A stretch of DNA of 64,000 nucleotides from Lumbricus terrestris (Eukaryota; Annelida; Clitellata; Crassiclitellata; Lumbricidae). The notes beneath the pieces are model-generated. The model ran no database searches and had not been told where the DNA came from. It saw only the letters and a program-made list of their open reading frames with translations. Location: contig OX457042.1 in NCBI GenBank assembly GCA_949752735.1, positions 31,136,616 through 31,200,615 on the forward strand, in the 5' to 3' direction. The position numbers and the translations under genes were made by a program. Shown here piece by piece: positions 10,651 to 22,922 of the stretch (positions are counted from its first letter, which is position 1; each line of letters begins with the position of its first letter).

Positions 10651-11724
10651 TGATTGAATAGATCTATTCTGTAATTCAACGCAGTGCAGTCAATGTAGTG
10701 TTATTCAATGTAGTGACATAGTAGCGTAACATAATACAGTGTAGGCTATGTAATGCAGTGTGTTTTAATCTATTTATTTGGTCTGTTTGTTGTTCCTTTC
10801 TTAAAAATTATTGTGGCAATGTGTTTCAGGTGATACTGGATAATGAACATGCATTACTGGATAATGAGCATGTATAATGCTTGTGCCAGTTTTGTTATTT
10901 GTGTGAACGTTGTTATGTTAGACTAGCTGCGGAATTGTATACGTTTCTCAATTCTTTGGTTCCACTGCTTCGTAATTTACATTGAAATTTTAAACCAATC
11001 GAATAAATATTTGGTGCTTGACGATATTATTATTATAATATTATTATGATTATAATATTTTGATGCTATCGTATGACGAGTAGGTGTAACCCTAATTAAC
11101 GGAACTCCTGTCTCTTTTAGATAACCCTTTTTATCCAAAGAACTTACACCATTTTCTCTGTATGCCGTTTCAATTTCGATGTTAAGAGCTTTCCTTTTTT
11201 CGCTGTTTTTTTTCTTCTCTTGCGTTCTCGACTGTTCAGCGTCATTTTGGATGGCATTCCTGCATTTATGTTCATATTCCAAACTTATCCGTTGCTGCTA
11301 TAATTATAGCCTACTACATCCAGTCGAGATGGATGAGAGCGATACGACATCCTGTCTCTTCTTCCACATCTACTTAATCTAGCGTATTGCTGGAAGTGAT
11401 GTTTCAAATTAGGAAATGGACCGGTCATTTGCGACCCCCAACAAATCTGTGTCAGATATCATTTGAGCATCACGACGCCACTGCAGTGACAAATTCTTTA
11501 AAATATTTGAAAAAATATTTATTGGCTAAGTTTTATAACAGAAATAAAACGGGTGGCGTGGGGATCATACGTGACTCCACTCAGTATGGTTACGGTCAAT
11601 CTTATCCATTTTAATGTGTTTGTCTATAATATATTATATCTTTGATTCGTTACCATTCCTCAGGCAACCTTACGTTAAACGATTTACCACAGATTTGTGA
11701 CTGATCTTGTTAATATATTTTCAG
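10651..11724. other. Remaining intron A-B sequence
   Basis: AT-rich intron sequence with short TAATATTAT runs. No further exon, element or regulatory site that I can support. Confidence 0.5.
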
Positions 11725-11787
11725 GGATTTGAGCGAGAGACTGCGGCTTCTGATGCTGGTAACCAATTCGTCACCCATGGCAACGAC
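11725..11787 (+). CDS. Exon B (63 bp) of the unidentified spliced gene
   Basis: The acceptor AATATATTTTCAG ends at 11724 and the strong donor GTAAGT starts at 11788. In the phase left by exon A it reads DLSERLRLLMLVTNSSPMAT with no stop, and it leaves the same phase (2) for exon C. A leucine-rich amphipathic stretch is the only feature. Both splice sites are close to consensus. Confidence 0.65.
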
Positions 11788-13937
11788 GTAAGTATCGCCA
11801 GTCTCTAAGCAGATGGCCGCATTGATCTTATGCCAGGTTACCATAAACCTCTGGCAGAAAAGTTCTCATATTTCGCACGATAAAATAATCTTATTGCCCA
11901 GCGTATGCTCGTTAAGTAGTGTACATAACAAGTAAGACACAATTAACACATTTTATGTATTATATAAGAAACTTTTATTGTGAAATATGTCAATGGCTTG
12001 AAATATATTGGGTAGAGACACCATCTATTGGGTATAGACACCATATATTGGGTAGAGACACCATATATTCTAGATTCTAGAATAATTCAAAGTCACCCAA
12101 ATATTCCATATCGTCGTGATTGTCGACATCATCCGCAGCTTTCTTGATCCTCTTCGGAAGGTTCGATCGGTACTTTCATTTCTTGCAGCGATCTGAAATT
12201 AGTCGGAATTAAATTCTTGTGGGAAGCATGTGGAGAGTGTATATGCTAGCCTTAATTTTCCGCAACACAATTAAAGCGGGGGTGCGAAATCTGAAAAAAT
12301 CCTTCTATAGCAATCGATCTATGATGAGTCGCCATTTTCCTCTTGCAATGAATTCTAAATCTTTCACTGTCCCTTTTTTATATCAATGGAATCAGTTCCT
12401 GCATGTTGCAAAACTTCCTTGTTTTTCTAAGAAATGTCATGTTTCTAGCACATGCAGTTTGTAACTTATACGCGCGTTGTGTTGGTTCCTTGGAAATTAT
12501 TTAAGATTTGCTTCGTTCAACTCGCTTGTCCCTCCCACAGTCCCACTATAATAGCGGACAAGTGGGTAAGATGGATGCCTTAAACATTGATTGAGTCGGG
12601 TTCATCTTACCCTGGGTTCATCTTACCCCTCCGCGCCCTACCCTAACGTTCGCTTACTAACCAGTTGGAATTCTATCATGGTGTCTCTACCCAGCAGACT
12701 GTGATCTTGACTACGGTTTCATTTGAGGTCTCCGGCGATTGATTGATTAGATTAGGTTCGATTACATTAGATTAGATTAGATTAGATTAACTGTAGGCTA
12801 ATCAAACGCATTTTCGTCACCTCAAGTGCTTACACTTTGCTCTGGCATATTAGCCGACGTCATCTTCATCGTGATTTCCTTCAACATCATAATCATCATC
12901 ATAATCATCATCATAATCATCATCATAATCATCATCATAATCATCATCATAATCATCATCATCAGCGTAATCATAATCATCGTCATCACCACTGTGCATC
13001 GTTACCAATCCGGATAATTATCTCTGTTTGTGCGATTGTATCTGTGCACGTGTATGTAGGCCTATCTGTGCATCATCTGTGCATTATGTCTGTGCACGCA
13101 TGTTCGTGTGTTTGCCCAAATGTGTGTGTGTGCGCGCGCGCATGTGTCCGTGTGTCCGTGTGTGTGTCTATTTACATGTGTGTGTCTATTGCATGTGTGT
13201 GTTTGCGCATGTGTGTATATGTGGTTGTGTGGGCGTGTGTGTCATTGTGTGTGTGCGTCAGTGTGCGTGTGTCAATGTGTGTGTGCGTGCGCGTGTGTGT
13301 CTACGTGCACGTGTGTATTTGCGCATGTGTGTATGTATGCTTGTGTGTGTGTGAGTGTGTGTTCATGTGTGTGACGTCGTTTGCATGTCAAATGGACGGA
13401 TGACGGAATTCACGTCCGGCGATTATCGCGGCAAACGGAACAAAGTCCGACGAGAACAACAGTAGACCTATCGACAGTGATGATTTATGACAATAAGAGA
13501 AGAGTCTTACATAGCAGCCTCCCTCCCTCCTTCACCCCCGCCCCCCACCCCACCCCCCCCACCCACTCATCTCCCTTCATCGGTCTCTTTGGCTCCGTCC
13601 CTGCCTCCTACCTTCCCAACCACTCCACGTGTTTTGGCTCTCCATTTCTCTCCAGGCCCCCTCCTTCCACACCACTCTGCCATCATCAAGTTAAGTCTGA
13701 CGTTGTTATCGTAAGAGGCGAATAGCAATAATTGGTCACCAATCGATCGATTACTTCGTCTAATCACTTTAAATTAATTAATCTTGCAATATATATTGAT
13801 GTGTTAATTAATCTTGCAATATATATGGATGTGTGCGTCTGTGGTGGGTGAGTGTGTGACTGTCGTTGACTTGTCCAAGTCCGGCTACCGGTTGGCTCAA
13901 GTCTTTCTCCTACACACGTATAATATCATACCTAGCC
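11788..13937. other. Intron B-C, 5' half
   Basis: Intron sequence holding three 22-bp repeats of TGGGTAGAGACACCATATAT (12009-12070), a TTAGA run (12767-12790), (ATAATCATC)n at 12878-12980, GT/TGTG-rich sequence at 13027-13375, a CCCACCCC run near 13535-13563, and one TAGGCCTA (13057-13064). No exon seen. Confidence 0.55.
12878..12980. repeat. (ATAATCATC)n microsatellite
   Basis: About ten 9- to 12-bp units, intronic. Confidence 0.9.
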
Positions 13938-14173
13938 TATGTTTGTTTGTTTGTTTGTATGTATGTGCACTTGTTATAGCGCCCATTCAAGCTCTCTCTC
14001 TACTCAGAGGCGCTCCCGAATGCAGAGCGGACACTGCATCGGAGTTTCACGCCGAAGCGCTGCGCAATTGTGAGTGAAGAACTTGCCCAAGGTCCTTACA
14101 CGGCGAGGTGTATTCGAACCTCGAACCTTCCGGCTTCAAGGCAACGACGACACCACTACACCACCGCGCCCCA
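13938..14173 (-). mobile_element. tRNA-derived SINE, copy 4, minus strand
   Basis: The reverse complement has the SINE A and B boxes at 14173-14110, the body, and the 3' hairpin (AGCGCCTCTGAGTAGAGAG ... GGGCGCTATA), with a short AAAC-type tail (GTTT repeats at 13938-13957). It sits in intron B-C. It serves as the clean reference for the TA site that carries TAGGCCTA in the fragment at 8402-8480. Confidence 0.87.
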
Positions 14174-14249
14174 CATATGTATCTATTGTATGCAGTTTCT
14201 CCTCTAAATAGCTATCGTTTTTATGGTCCGCTATATAAATTCTATAGAT

Positions 14250-14322
14250 TGTAATCGTAATCATGATCTCCAAGATTCTAAAGTGCCACTCGAAAGTCAA
14301 ACGCAATGGCACCAGCTGATTT
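14250..14322. repeat. Dispersed repeat pair, copy a (partner 17146-17232)
   Basis: Shares GTAATCGTAATC, ATTCTAAAG and ACTCGAAAG with 17146-17232. Probably the 3' end of a non-LTR element (minus strand) with an ATTACG-type tail. Confidence 0.5.
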
Positions 14323-14535
14323 ACAAACGCGGAGATAGCCTAGATACATGTAGATAAATATGGACCGTACAATCCTACACAGGAGTTGATGGTCAATAGC
14401 CAAAATCGACATGCTCTTTGGCGAGTGGGCAGAGTGGCGACGCTTATCTGCCGCGTTGATTATTTCCATTCTATGCCAGCCACACAAAAACTATATTTAT
14501 TAATTGTCTCAGTACATGTAGGATATCTCTGCCAC

Positions 14536-14819
14536 CAAGGCCGTAGCCAGGATTTGATTTCGAGGGGTGTTTCCCGCCCGAAAAGCTGATGACCTTTTTT
14601 AGTCATCGGGTCTTTTTTTATTATCCGGCCGAAATCGTCAGAAAATGTCACAAATTAATTCAATTTTTTACATTACAATTTTCATTTTGGGGGAGGTGTT
14701 TTCATGGTTTTATTTCATGGCTTTTACATCATGTGCTCGTAAATGCATTCTATTATTTTAATATTTTCCATTTCGGGGGGTGTTTAAACACCCAAAACAC
14801 CCCCTTAGCTACGGCCTTG
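14536..14819. mobile_element. hAT-type MITE, 284 bp
   Basis: Inverted ends CAAGGCCGTAGCCAGG and CCTTAGCTACGGCCTTG, with flanking 8-bp duplication TCTGCCAC (14528-14535) / TCTGCCAT (14820-14827). Non-coding, in intron B-C. Confidence 0.83.
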
Positions 14820-14990
14820 TCTGCCATAACACTACCTCTTTGTCTGCTCGATCCGTCAGAATTTCCCCCTGTCTCTTGTCGTCGCTGTGCCTTCTTGACG
14901 CATTTAAAACGAGGCAGACACCCTCTGCAGCTTTCCCATATTTCTCTAATACTGCAGCAGACTTTGCGCCAGCTCTCAGACTTGGACGTT

Positions 14991-15228
14991 CACGGCGCGG
15001 TGGCGTAGTGGTGAGCAAAGTGCCTTGGAGCCATAGGGTTCCACGTTCGAATCCACCTCAACTCAAGCCGCATCGTGGGGGCCTTGAGCAAGTCCTTCAA
15101 TTGCAATTGTTCGTGCACTTCGGCGTTAAACTCCGATACCGTGTCCGCGCGCTTTAGTCTGGAGCGCCTCTGAGTGGTGAGCTTGAAGAGGCGCTATAGA
15201 AAAGGAGAAACACAATAAGAATAAAATG
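14991..15228 (+). mobile_element. tRNA-derived SINE, copy 5
   Basis: A box GGTGGCGTAGTGG, B box GTTCGAATCC, body with GCAAGTCC and 3' hairpin (AGCGCCTCTGAGTGG ... AGAGGCGCTATA), then an A-rich tail. In intron B-C, same strand as the gene. Confidence 0.87.
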
Positions 15229-15284
15229 AGACAATGAATGGCATGTGCGAAGCTTCCGATGAGTATCTGTGAAAGTATCTTTCT

Positions 15285-15600
15285 CTGTATATCTAAGTTG
15301 TCTCTCTGTGTCTCTGCCTCTGTGTTTGTTGTATCTCTTCTCTTTGATTTTTTGTGTCATTCTGTCTGTCTTTATCTGTATATCTCCGTGTATTTGTCTG
15401 TATGTGTGTCTGTCCTTCTCCCTGTCCCTCTCTGTCTGTCTCTGTCTTTGTTTCTGTTTCCGTCTCGGTATATGTTTCTCTGTCTCTCTGTTTCTCTCTC
15501 TCTGTCTATCTCTGTGTATCTGTTTTGTATTTATATATCTGTCTGTCTCTGTCGTTCACAGTCTGAGTCTCTCTGTCTCTCTCTCTTTCTATTAGTTTTG
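15285..15600. repeat. (TCTG)n / (CTCT)n pyrimidine-rich tract
   Basis: Over 300 bp of TCTG, TCTC and TGTATC words just upstream of the exon C acceptor. The frames are open by composition only (SLSVS repeats); the long open frame from 15238 is therefore intron, and only the part from 15660 is treated as exon. Confidence 0.8.
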
Positions 15601-15659
15601 TTACAAAAAATGAAGGATGAGATTCATTTACTTTATGTTGTAATTGCTTTGCGTTTCAG

Positions 15660-16398
15660 TTATTCTTCAGTCAATGCTTCTAATGTTCGTCACCATTCCA
15701 CTCCAACCAAACCTCTTCCTGATCAGACTGATCAGCGAACACTTAGGACTCAGAGACTCGACCTTCGCTCATCGTCCTTCCCCACCCAGCCGCCTCATTC
15801 TCCAGTTCCACCTCCGATCTATTCCTCCTCCTCCTCCAAGTCAACCATCTCCGCATCTCTTCCAGTTCGCTCCGTTCCAGCACAACCCGACCAGCTTCTC
15901 AGATCCTCTTCGAGCACCGGAAGTGGCAGACCAGACGTCGACGATTACTACGCGGATCAGATGACGTCATTTAGGGAAGCGGTCTTCTCGTACGTCCGCG
16001 ACACGCAGCGCCCCCTACTGGCCGCCAGAAGTGGCCCGGGTCCCACCTCTGATGTCACCCGACCCACCGTGCGTCAACATTCGCAGACCCCCAAGTGCCA
16101 AACAGGGTACAAGTCAACGCATATGGGCCCCTCCAACACGCCCAGGACGAACTCTGTCATTGCGGACTACCGAATGACCTTGTCCGGTGCGAAAGCGGAC
16201 TCTGGGAAGGTCAATCGTAAGAGGGCTGAATCGAGTCGAGCTATAATGGCTAGGTACGTTGTTAAACCGGGTCTGATGAGGCAGACGGTGTCTAGTTCTG
16301 CGAGGAAACGATACCTGCGGACAAACTGTAGCCCTAAAACGACTGGGCCCCCATTCCAAAGGTGCAACGATAATACGATGTTTATCCGACTCGGTTGA
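15660..16398 (+). CDS. Exon C, terminal exon of the unidentified spliced gene
   Basis: The acceptor TTTGCGTTTCAG ends at 15659. One base completes the codon left by exon B, and the frame is then open to TGA at 16396-16398. The product segment is rich in Ser, Pro, Thr and Arg, with a PP-rich stretch (HSPVPPPIYSSSSS), a short acidic-aromatic patch (DDYYADQM) and a basic C-terminal third; it looks largely disordered. No domain is recognised. An AATAAA lies 8 bp after the stop. Confidence 0.6.
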
Positions 16399-16405
16399 TA
16401 ATTGT

Positions 16406-16411
16406 AATAAA
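16406..16411 (+). terminator. AATAAA, candidate polyadenylation signal
   Basis: First canonical signal after the exon C stop. It would give a very short 3' UTR; later signals cannot be excluded. Confidence 0.4.
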
Positions 16412-17889
16412 TTTAGACGTTTTCTATGGTACCATCATGGTCTCTATGGGGTGGTGGTTTTTCAGTTTAACGTCACTGTGTGATAACAAAGATCATTAGC
16501 GACGCCCTCCTCCTTTATCCACGCTTGGGACTGGCACTTGAGGAGTGCAACCAGTGGTGGAGTTATGGCCTCTATGAACCCTCACTTGTCAATGCATTGA
16601 TCAGGAGAGATCCGTCGCCTCCGTAGACGACAGTCACGACACCATAAATATAATAACCCCGGACACAGCCTGCAGTAAGATTTTTTCCTCTGCCAGCTTC
16701 GATGGGTGACCCCCTTTTAAGGTTTTGGTTACGACTTACTGTTCCGTGCAGTGTTTAATGTAAAGAGCTATTTACTGGTAGAATAATGAATAGAATATAA
16801 AATCAGGTGATTAGGCTATACTAAAAAAAGAAAGAGGTCATCAGATTATAATTTCCTATCTTTTGCATGTACATGTTGGAAGCATAAAATTATCTTTACC
16901 CAAAATTGAATGTGCATAACGTCGGATTCTGTTCGTAGAATTGGATAAAAATTTTCAGGACACATTGATAATGTATCCATCTTACATTCTCTGAAATTTG
17001 ATACAGTTTCATTTAGAATTGGAAAGTATATCGCCAAAACAAAAAGGGTTTCAGTTCAATAGGGACAACCGTGTAGATCTACACATGTTGTATAGTCCAA
17101 TCGCACTGGGACTGGTTTGCTTTATGGCGTGTTTTTGAGCTTACATAATCGTAATCGTAATCGTCATCTCAAATCTTCTAAAGCGCTATTAGGCCTACTA
17201 CTCGAAAGCCAAACGCAGTGCACGAGCTTGTTTTATGTTTGCGGGTGGAACCGGTTGTTTAGACCACGGCAAGGTACATGTACATGTATGCCAATGGGTA
17301 AGTGTAACGGTTGAAATTAAAATGTGATTATTATGACTGTGGTTACGATTGACTAAGGTCATAATATGTCAAGGATAATGGCGTATGGTATCGATCGGAA
17401 TGAACGGATCGTGGTACGATTTATTGAATTGGTCGGACTATAACATAGTGTTGAATGGAAAGTCTGTAGAGTGAGACCCTGAGACTCTGAGCAGCTTGAA
17501 ATAACGGTACAGTAAAACTTGAATCGCGTTTCAAGCAGGCTGCTTTCGATTACTGACGGTCCGCATTTGAATGATTATAGACCCAATTTACCAGACAATT
17601 AATGTATAGCAACATAGGCTACTATTATAGTATTAGTTATAAATATTTTATAATAGGCCATCTCTTGCCAGGGATGTTTTAAGGGATTTTTATAACTGCA
17701 CAACCCCTTCTTTTCCTTCCCATCCAGGCCATCCTCCATGGTATATTACTTCCAATCGGAGGACAATGACTATTGTTTTGCTAGTTTTAACTGCACAACA
17801 CGTTAAAAAACTGTCTCTTGCGAACTGAACGAAAATGCGTGCCATTGACGTTGAACTAGGCCTACTTAGGCTACTTGTGTGCGAAGCAG
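16412..17889. other. Spacer with two short repeat fragments
   Basis: 16496-16550 and 19308-19352 share GCCCTCC, CTTTATCC and ACTGGC and look like 3' ends of one non-LTR family. 17146-17232 is the partner of 14250-14322 and includes TAGGCCTA (17190-17197). No gene supported. Confidence 0.5.
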
Positions 17890-17990
17890 CCACAATACAC
17901 GTGACGTAATTTTTCTTTAGACGTCATCTCCCGACTATTTTTCTGGTTAGTCTATACGTCATCTTTAGACCGACTGCTTCGCGCCATGGC
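17890..17990 (+). promoter_or_regulatory. Candidate promoter with CRE-like sites
   Basis: Within 100 bp there are CACGTGACGTAA, AGACGTCATC and TACGTCATC, i.e. an E-box and three ATF/CREB-like half or full sites. They lie just upstream of a short open frame with good start context (GCGCCATGG, ATG at 17986). The frame (MATSFSWKIVFEESRR...) meets a possible donor (CAGAC|GTAAAT) at about 18032. It could be a first exon, but no downstream exon was found. Speculative. Confidence 0.25.
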
Positions 17991-18059
17991 AACGAGTTTC
18001 AGTTGGAAAATCGTCTTCGAAGAGAGCAGACGTAAATGGCGAGACATTTAACATAGATA

Positions 18060-19447
18060 ATTATCGCAATTTGTCGATCAGAAGAAATATATTGAATTTA
18101 AATTCGTCTAGACGAACCGCGCCATTTGAAGACTTAATAATAATATATGAATTGACCAGTAATAAATAATATATGAATTGACCAGTAATAGGAAGATCGA
18201 CACGAAATGTTACTTCGAACAGAAAATCATCTAAAATTGAAATTTCAAATCTGCGAAGGTAGGTTATAGGTTATCTATTCGATCAGTCGTTCAACTAAGC
18301 TAAGATAAGAATATTTAATGCCGAGATGGCAGTAAATGGTATGGGAAATCCTATACCCTCCGGCAATAAAGGGTTAATTAATATACCAATTAATTGCTAT
18401 CCGCATTTTGGTGTATAGACATGGTATGATAAACAAACGTACATAATTTCTGTATCCAACTATTCATTTGTCCATTCATCTATCGGTTCATTCATCCAAT
18501 GATCTTATTTATTCATCTACTTGTTCATCCTTGATCAATGATCCATCTATTCATCTATTTGTTCAGGCATCCATCTATTCTTCTATCCATCTATTCATCT
18601 AGTCATTTATATACTCATTCATTCATCCATTAGATGCATTTATATAGCGCCTCTCCCAACCTCAATAAAATATACATCCATTGATGTAATTCAATTCGCA
18701 TGGCGCGCAACAACGATTTGAAACTCTGCCACTGTAGGATCGAGACAAAGATCGAACGACAACTGAATTTCATGAAATCGATTGCAACTTGAAGACCGAT
18801 TTGAGGAGAAAAATCCAAACTGAAGACGTCAAAGGGACGGGGAATTTTCTCCACGAACCACTGCGCATCTGGTAAGCCTAAGCCTCGTTGTTCTCTAGAT
18901 TAGCTTGTCGTGTTAGAAAATCAGCATTCTGTACCCACTAGGCCTACCCATTGAATAATTATGATCATTCATATGTGCCCAATGTTGACCATTCTTAAAG
19001 GACACGGGGAAATAATTATGTCCAATTTGGAAGCGTGCATGTCCTGATCGAACAGTCATACGTACATGTATAGGCTACATTGTGGCACATTTCATACAGG
19101 CTGATAGACAAGCATAGACAGGAATAAGCCTACATGGGCCTACATACAGATTTATTCTTTTATATGCATTGGTTCTTAGACGTGTCAGTGTATACACTGT
19201 CAGTCGATTTTGCTATAGCACTGATCAAAGATGTTGCCATTTAGAGACTAGGCCTATTGCTTGACGCTTATAATTGAGTTGTGTTGTAACATAGATAATA
19301 ATGAATTATAGCGCCGCCCTCCACCTTTATCCAGGCTACGAACTGGCTAAGACAAAGCATACAAGCCATACATGCTTTAAGAGAGAAGTTCTCAATCAGT
19401 CCTATAATTATGTATGAATGTGTTTAAGTTCCCCTGGAGGACATGCA
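18060..19447. other. No supported gene
   Basis: Contains a duplicated TAATATATGAATTGACCAGTAATA (18138 and 18163), a SINE-like 3' fragment on the minus strand at 18632-18656 (GCGCCTCTC with ATATAAATG), a possible donor CATCTG|GTAAGC at about 18871, and TAGGCCTA at 18939-18946 and 19249-19256. Confidence 0.4.
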
Positions 19448-19752
19448 CAGTGGCGGCGCTAGAGGGGCTAAAGGGCTAAGCCCCCTATAAGGGCAACCCG
19501 GGGGCTAAGCCCCCCTAAAAAGGTCATCCGGGTTTTTTACATGCAAAACTGAAATATTTCCACGATTTTCGACCGGATGACTAAAAAAAGTCGCCAACAA
19601 TTTTGGCGGATGAAAATGGAAAATTTCTATGAGATTTCAACCCGATGACTAATAAAAAGTCGTCAAATATTTTGGCGGATGAGAATGAAAATCTTTCCCG
19701 CGATTCAGCCTTCCCCCCCACCAAAAAAGCTGAAATCCTGTCGCCGCCACTG
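19448..19752. mobile_element. hAT-type MITE, 305 bp
   Basis: Inverted ends CAGTGGCGGCG and CGCCGCCACTG, with 8-bp duplication GACATGCA (19440-19447) / GACAAGCA (19753-19760), one mismatch. The interior is GGGCTAAGCCCC-rich, non-coding, with two GACTAAAAAAAGTCG-like words. Confidence 0.8.
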
Positions 19753-20488
19753 GACAAGCATCGATCAAGAGGGGAGAACATGTAGGACTGATGCAGACAT
19801 GTTCTTTCGGATGGTGTCCAATAATTCGACATTCACTCGCTCAACCAGCACCATGCACCACAACCTTTCTATTTCCTTTAAAATGGCAATTGGCCTTTAA
19901 TCCCTATTCCACCTCTTTAACCTATTATACTCCTAAATACAAACGCTGATGTGTGGTCGATGGCTTACGCAGTCATAGTAATGTAATGCTAAATGTAATC
20001 ACGTCTGAGGAGCCTTTTCCCACCTCTAGTAAATAGCCATCTATAACTTGCGCCCTAGACCGCATCCTTTTGTTCTACCATTAAAGGATGATACTGTAGA
20101 AACTTTATTCCGAGGGTTCTTTTTGCCTCCAATTAATGACAGACATTGTTATGTTCACAATAGTTTTGTACGTGGATGCTGATTTTTAATGTGCTTCGAC
20201 GTGTACCGTAACTGGGTGCGGTGTGTCACCTGGATTTGTCTCCTTTCTAATTAAACGAAGATTATTATTATTATTATATAGTGCTATCGGTTGGATCAAT
20301 TAGCCAAGAAGCGAGGCACGCATTTCTTCATACAATGAGAGCAGATCTGTCATAACATGTGTTAATTATCTTCGTGGATTTTCTGTTTTGCTTTAGGAAC
20401 CGCTACATTGCTACGTGATGGGATTGGCCTGAAAGGAATGTGAGGAGCGATGGTTGTTTGAATGTGTGGCTCTGTGTTGTTTTTGTTG

Positions 20489-20549
<61 letters not shown>

Positions 20550-21599
20550 TTTATTTGTATTAGTACCTGCCGGGCCTCTGGCGTGGCGTAAAACCCCGTA
20601 AGCTTCTCGCAAAGGCAGGAGGGCCCCTGGCGTGGCTAACTATAAGCTTATCTATAGAATCCCGCAAGCCCACTATTATTAATTTTAAATTTATTATTTT
20701 ATTTTATGTGTTGTGCGTTGTTGAGCCGAGAGTGATGAGAAAGGGGATGAAGGGTCGGAAAGATTAAAAGAGAATTCAGTGGTGTACGTGGAGCAGATCG
20801 CAGTGTGTCGTCGAAACGACCTCAAGAGAAGGACTGGACTGTCTCAACTCAATCGGCTATGAGGCGGGCGCTTATCCGACCTGCAGCACACAAACTCTTT
20901 GTTACAAGTCTTAAACAGACTTTTTGCAAATATGAAACGATTGACAGTTGCGGGACGAACACTTCTCAATCAGATGAATTTGTAAATTTGTAATAAATAT
21001 AGACCTAGCAGCTATCTGTTCAGTTAATTGTCTTCTTCATCATGTCGTTGATTTGATTTGATTTCTGACTGTTCTAGACTGTGGCTGTACGTCGCCATGC
21101 TGTCGACAGCATATATAGCTATCTGGCAGTTTTGCCACAAATGTTTTAGAAAAATGTAATAACTTTTTTGCTTCTAATGTTCTGAACCGTTCATATTACT
21201 ACTACCAAAGTGTGTGATGAGTAGCCAGAGGCCTACGGGAGATTTCAGCAGTGGGAGGGGGTAAAGATTTAACTTCTGCCCAAAAAGTAAAATCCTGAAA
21301 TCTCGTGGAAAATACTATTTTTTCCCAAAAAAGTTGACGACCTTCTTTTTTTAGTCATTTCCCGCTCTGATTGCCCGAAAAACAGTTTTGCCCAAAATTT
21401 GGGGGGCATTTGCCTCCTCTGGACCCCCGCTTCGTACGCCTATACTATACAGTTATGCAGGTAGGTCTATGGTTAACATCAATCTTACCTACTAACAGAA
21501 CAGACAGCCTGCTATAGCCTACAAGCGCGCTAATAGCAGCGTACAAATAAAAGCACGTGAATCCTACGTGGGCTTCTGGAATCGAACTCAGTACTGGTA
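19753..21599. other. Spacer with simple repeats and a non-LTR 3' tail
   Basis: An ATTAAACGAAG word followed by (ATT)n at 20250-20276 matches the tail type at 40326-40490. A pure (GT)n lies at 20492-20546. At 21225-21440 there is a C/G-rich block with weak inverted ends (AGGCCTACG / CGTACGCCT) that may be another MITE. No gene supported. Confidence 0.5.
20492..20546. repeat. (GT)n microsatellite
   Basis: About 27 uninterrupted GT units. Confidence 0.95.
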
Positions 21600-22199
21600 C
21601 CTCCGCTGATCCCTATGAGGCTATGCCAGTGTGTTATCTAATAAGCAACCAGATTCCCAGTCTAGAAAAACTTTCCGTGAGTCCTGCCTAGCTTTTTCTA
21701 ACCTTTTTGGGCCGTATCTGACCCTTTCGGAAAATTCACTGTGGCATCGTTTGGCATCGCCTAGCCTACTCAAGATTATAATTTATATAATATGCCACTC
21801 AAGCTACACGTAGATCTCGGATTTTCGGCCTTATCTAGGTTTCTTGGTTTTCTTGTCGAAATGTAGGGTAGTTTTTTTACGGCGGCTTTTCTGACTTTTT
21901 TTCAATATAGACTTCTGGGAAAATATACGAAACAGTAGTAAAAGCAGGAACATTTAGGCTAAAGAAAATTTCTGATTTTGGACCGAACGACTAAAGACAA
22001 AAAGTCATCAGAATATTTGAAAGGAGGAGAAAATAGGAAATCTTGAAATTTTCGGACCTAAAAGACTAAAATAACAGGTCGTCAGAAATTTCAAGCCGGA
22101 AAATTCAATGTATTTTTCAAAATTTCCTGACCAAGCCTTTCTAGCCTTTTTCGGCCCGATCTGACCTTTTTTTAAATCAGAGTGGTTGCTGCTGATGAC

Positions 22200-22226
22200 C
22201 AAAGATTTTAACGGTTAAAATCTTTA
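22200..22226. mobile_element. Palindromic micro-insertion in unit 1
   Basis: AAAGATTTTAAC-G-GTTAAAATCTTT, a perfect 25-bp palindrome with the same arm as insertion 2 but at a different nearby point of the duplicon. Target duplication not clear. Confidence 0.55.
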
Positions 22227-22861
22227 CTTCATTGACTCGCCATTTTGTCGACCGCATAGAATTTAAAGTCCGACTGGCGTTCAGTAACAATTTCTAATGC
22301 AAAAAGGGGTCGGATTGTAGTCCTAGTGTATTGCTTTGCTGTATGTAATGGTGACGTATGCTCCTCTAAAACAGTTATATCTATAATTGTGATATTAATT
22401 TTTTTATAATTCGATTAAAATTTTTTCGCGTCTTCTTACCCTCTGCCCACTGCAGCGAGGTCCATTAGGCTAGAACTTCTGCAAGGGTGTCACAATTTCA
22501 CCCTCCCCAATAAAGACGCGATAAACTTTATCACAAGAATGTTATTTTAAAGCATATAGGCCTACTGATGGAGCGCCTCTGAGGAGTTCTCTTGAAGTGG
22601 CGCTATATAAATGTACGATTACAATTACAACCTAGAATAATACTAACAAACTCAACCATAAGTAGGCCTACTGATCGAGGAGCCATGCTGTTAATTTTTG
22701 TGTTAATGTAAGCCTACAGTCTTTTTCCTGTTTTTGAAAATTAATATAGCCTACATGATAATCTATCGTTTTGGCTTTCAAAATTATTCGCCATTGTATC
22801 GACTTTGTCCATGGTTATTTTCCATAGCTTGTAGCAAAGACCTGTAACTAGTACGAAAATA

Positions 22862-22922
22862 CACACATGCGAACCCATATGCATATTGGAGAGAAGCCCG
22901 ACAAATGTCAGCTAAGACAGCT
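22862..22922 (+). pseudogene. C2H2 finger relic upstream of zinc-finger gene 1
   Basis: One frame reads ENTHMRTHMHIGEKPDKCQL: the H-x3-H end of one finger, a GEKP linker and the start of the next. It then degenerates. Equivalent relics lie at 35535-35610 and 43348-43400, so it predates the duplication. Confidence 0.65.

Noticed and set aside
13028..13374. Cys/Val-rich open frames resembling a secreted Cys-rich peptide
   Set aside because: The region is GT/TGTG simple repeat; the cysteines come from TGTG, with no signal or conserved spacing.
15238..15659. N-terminal half of the long open frame ending at 16398 (SLSVS repeats, membrane-like)
   Set aside because: Low-complexity pyrimidine tract before a good splice acceptor; better explained as intron.
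21225..21440. A further hAT-type MITE
   Set aside because: Ends are only weakly inverted and no target duplication was found; mentioned in the spacer entry only.
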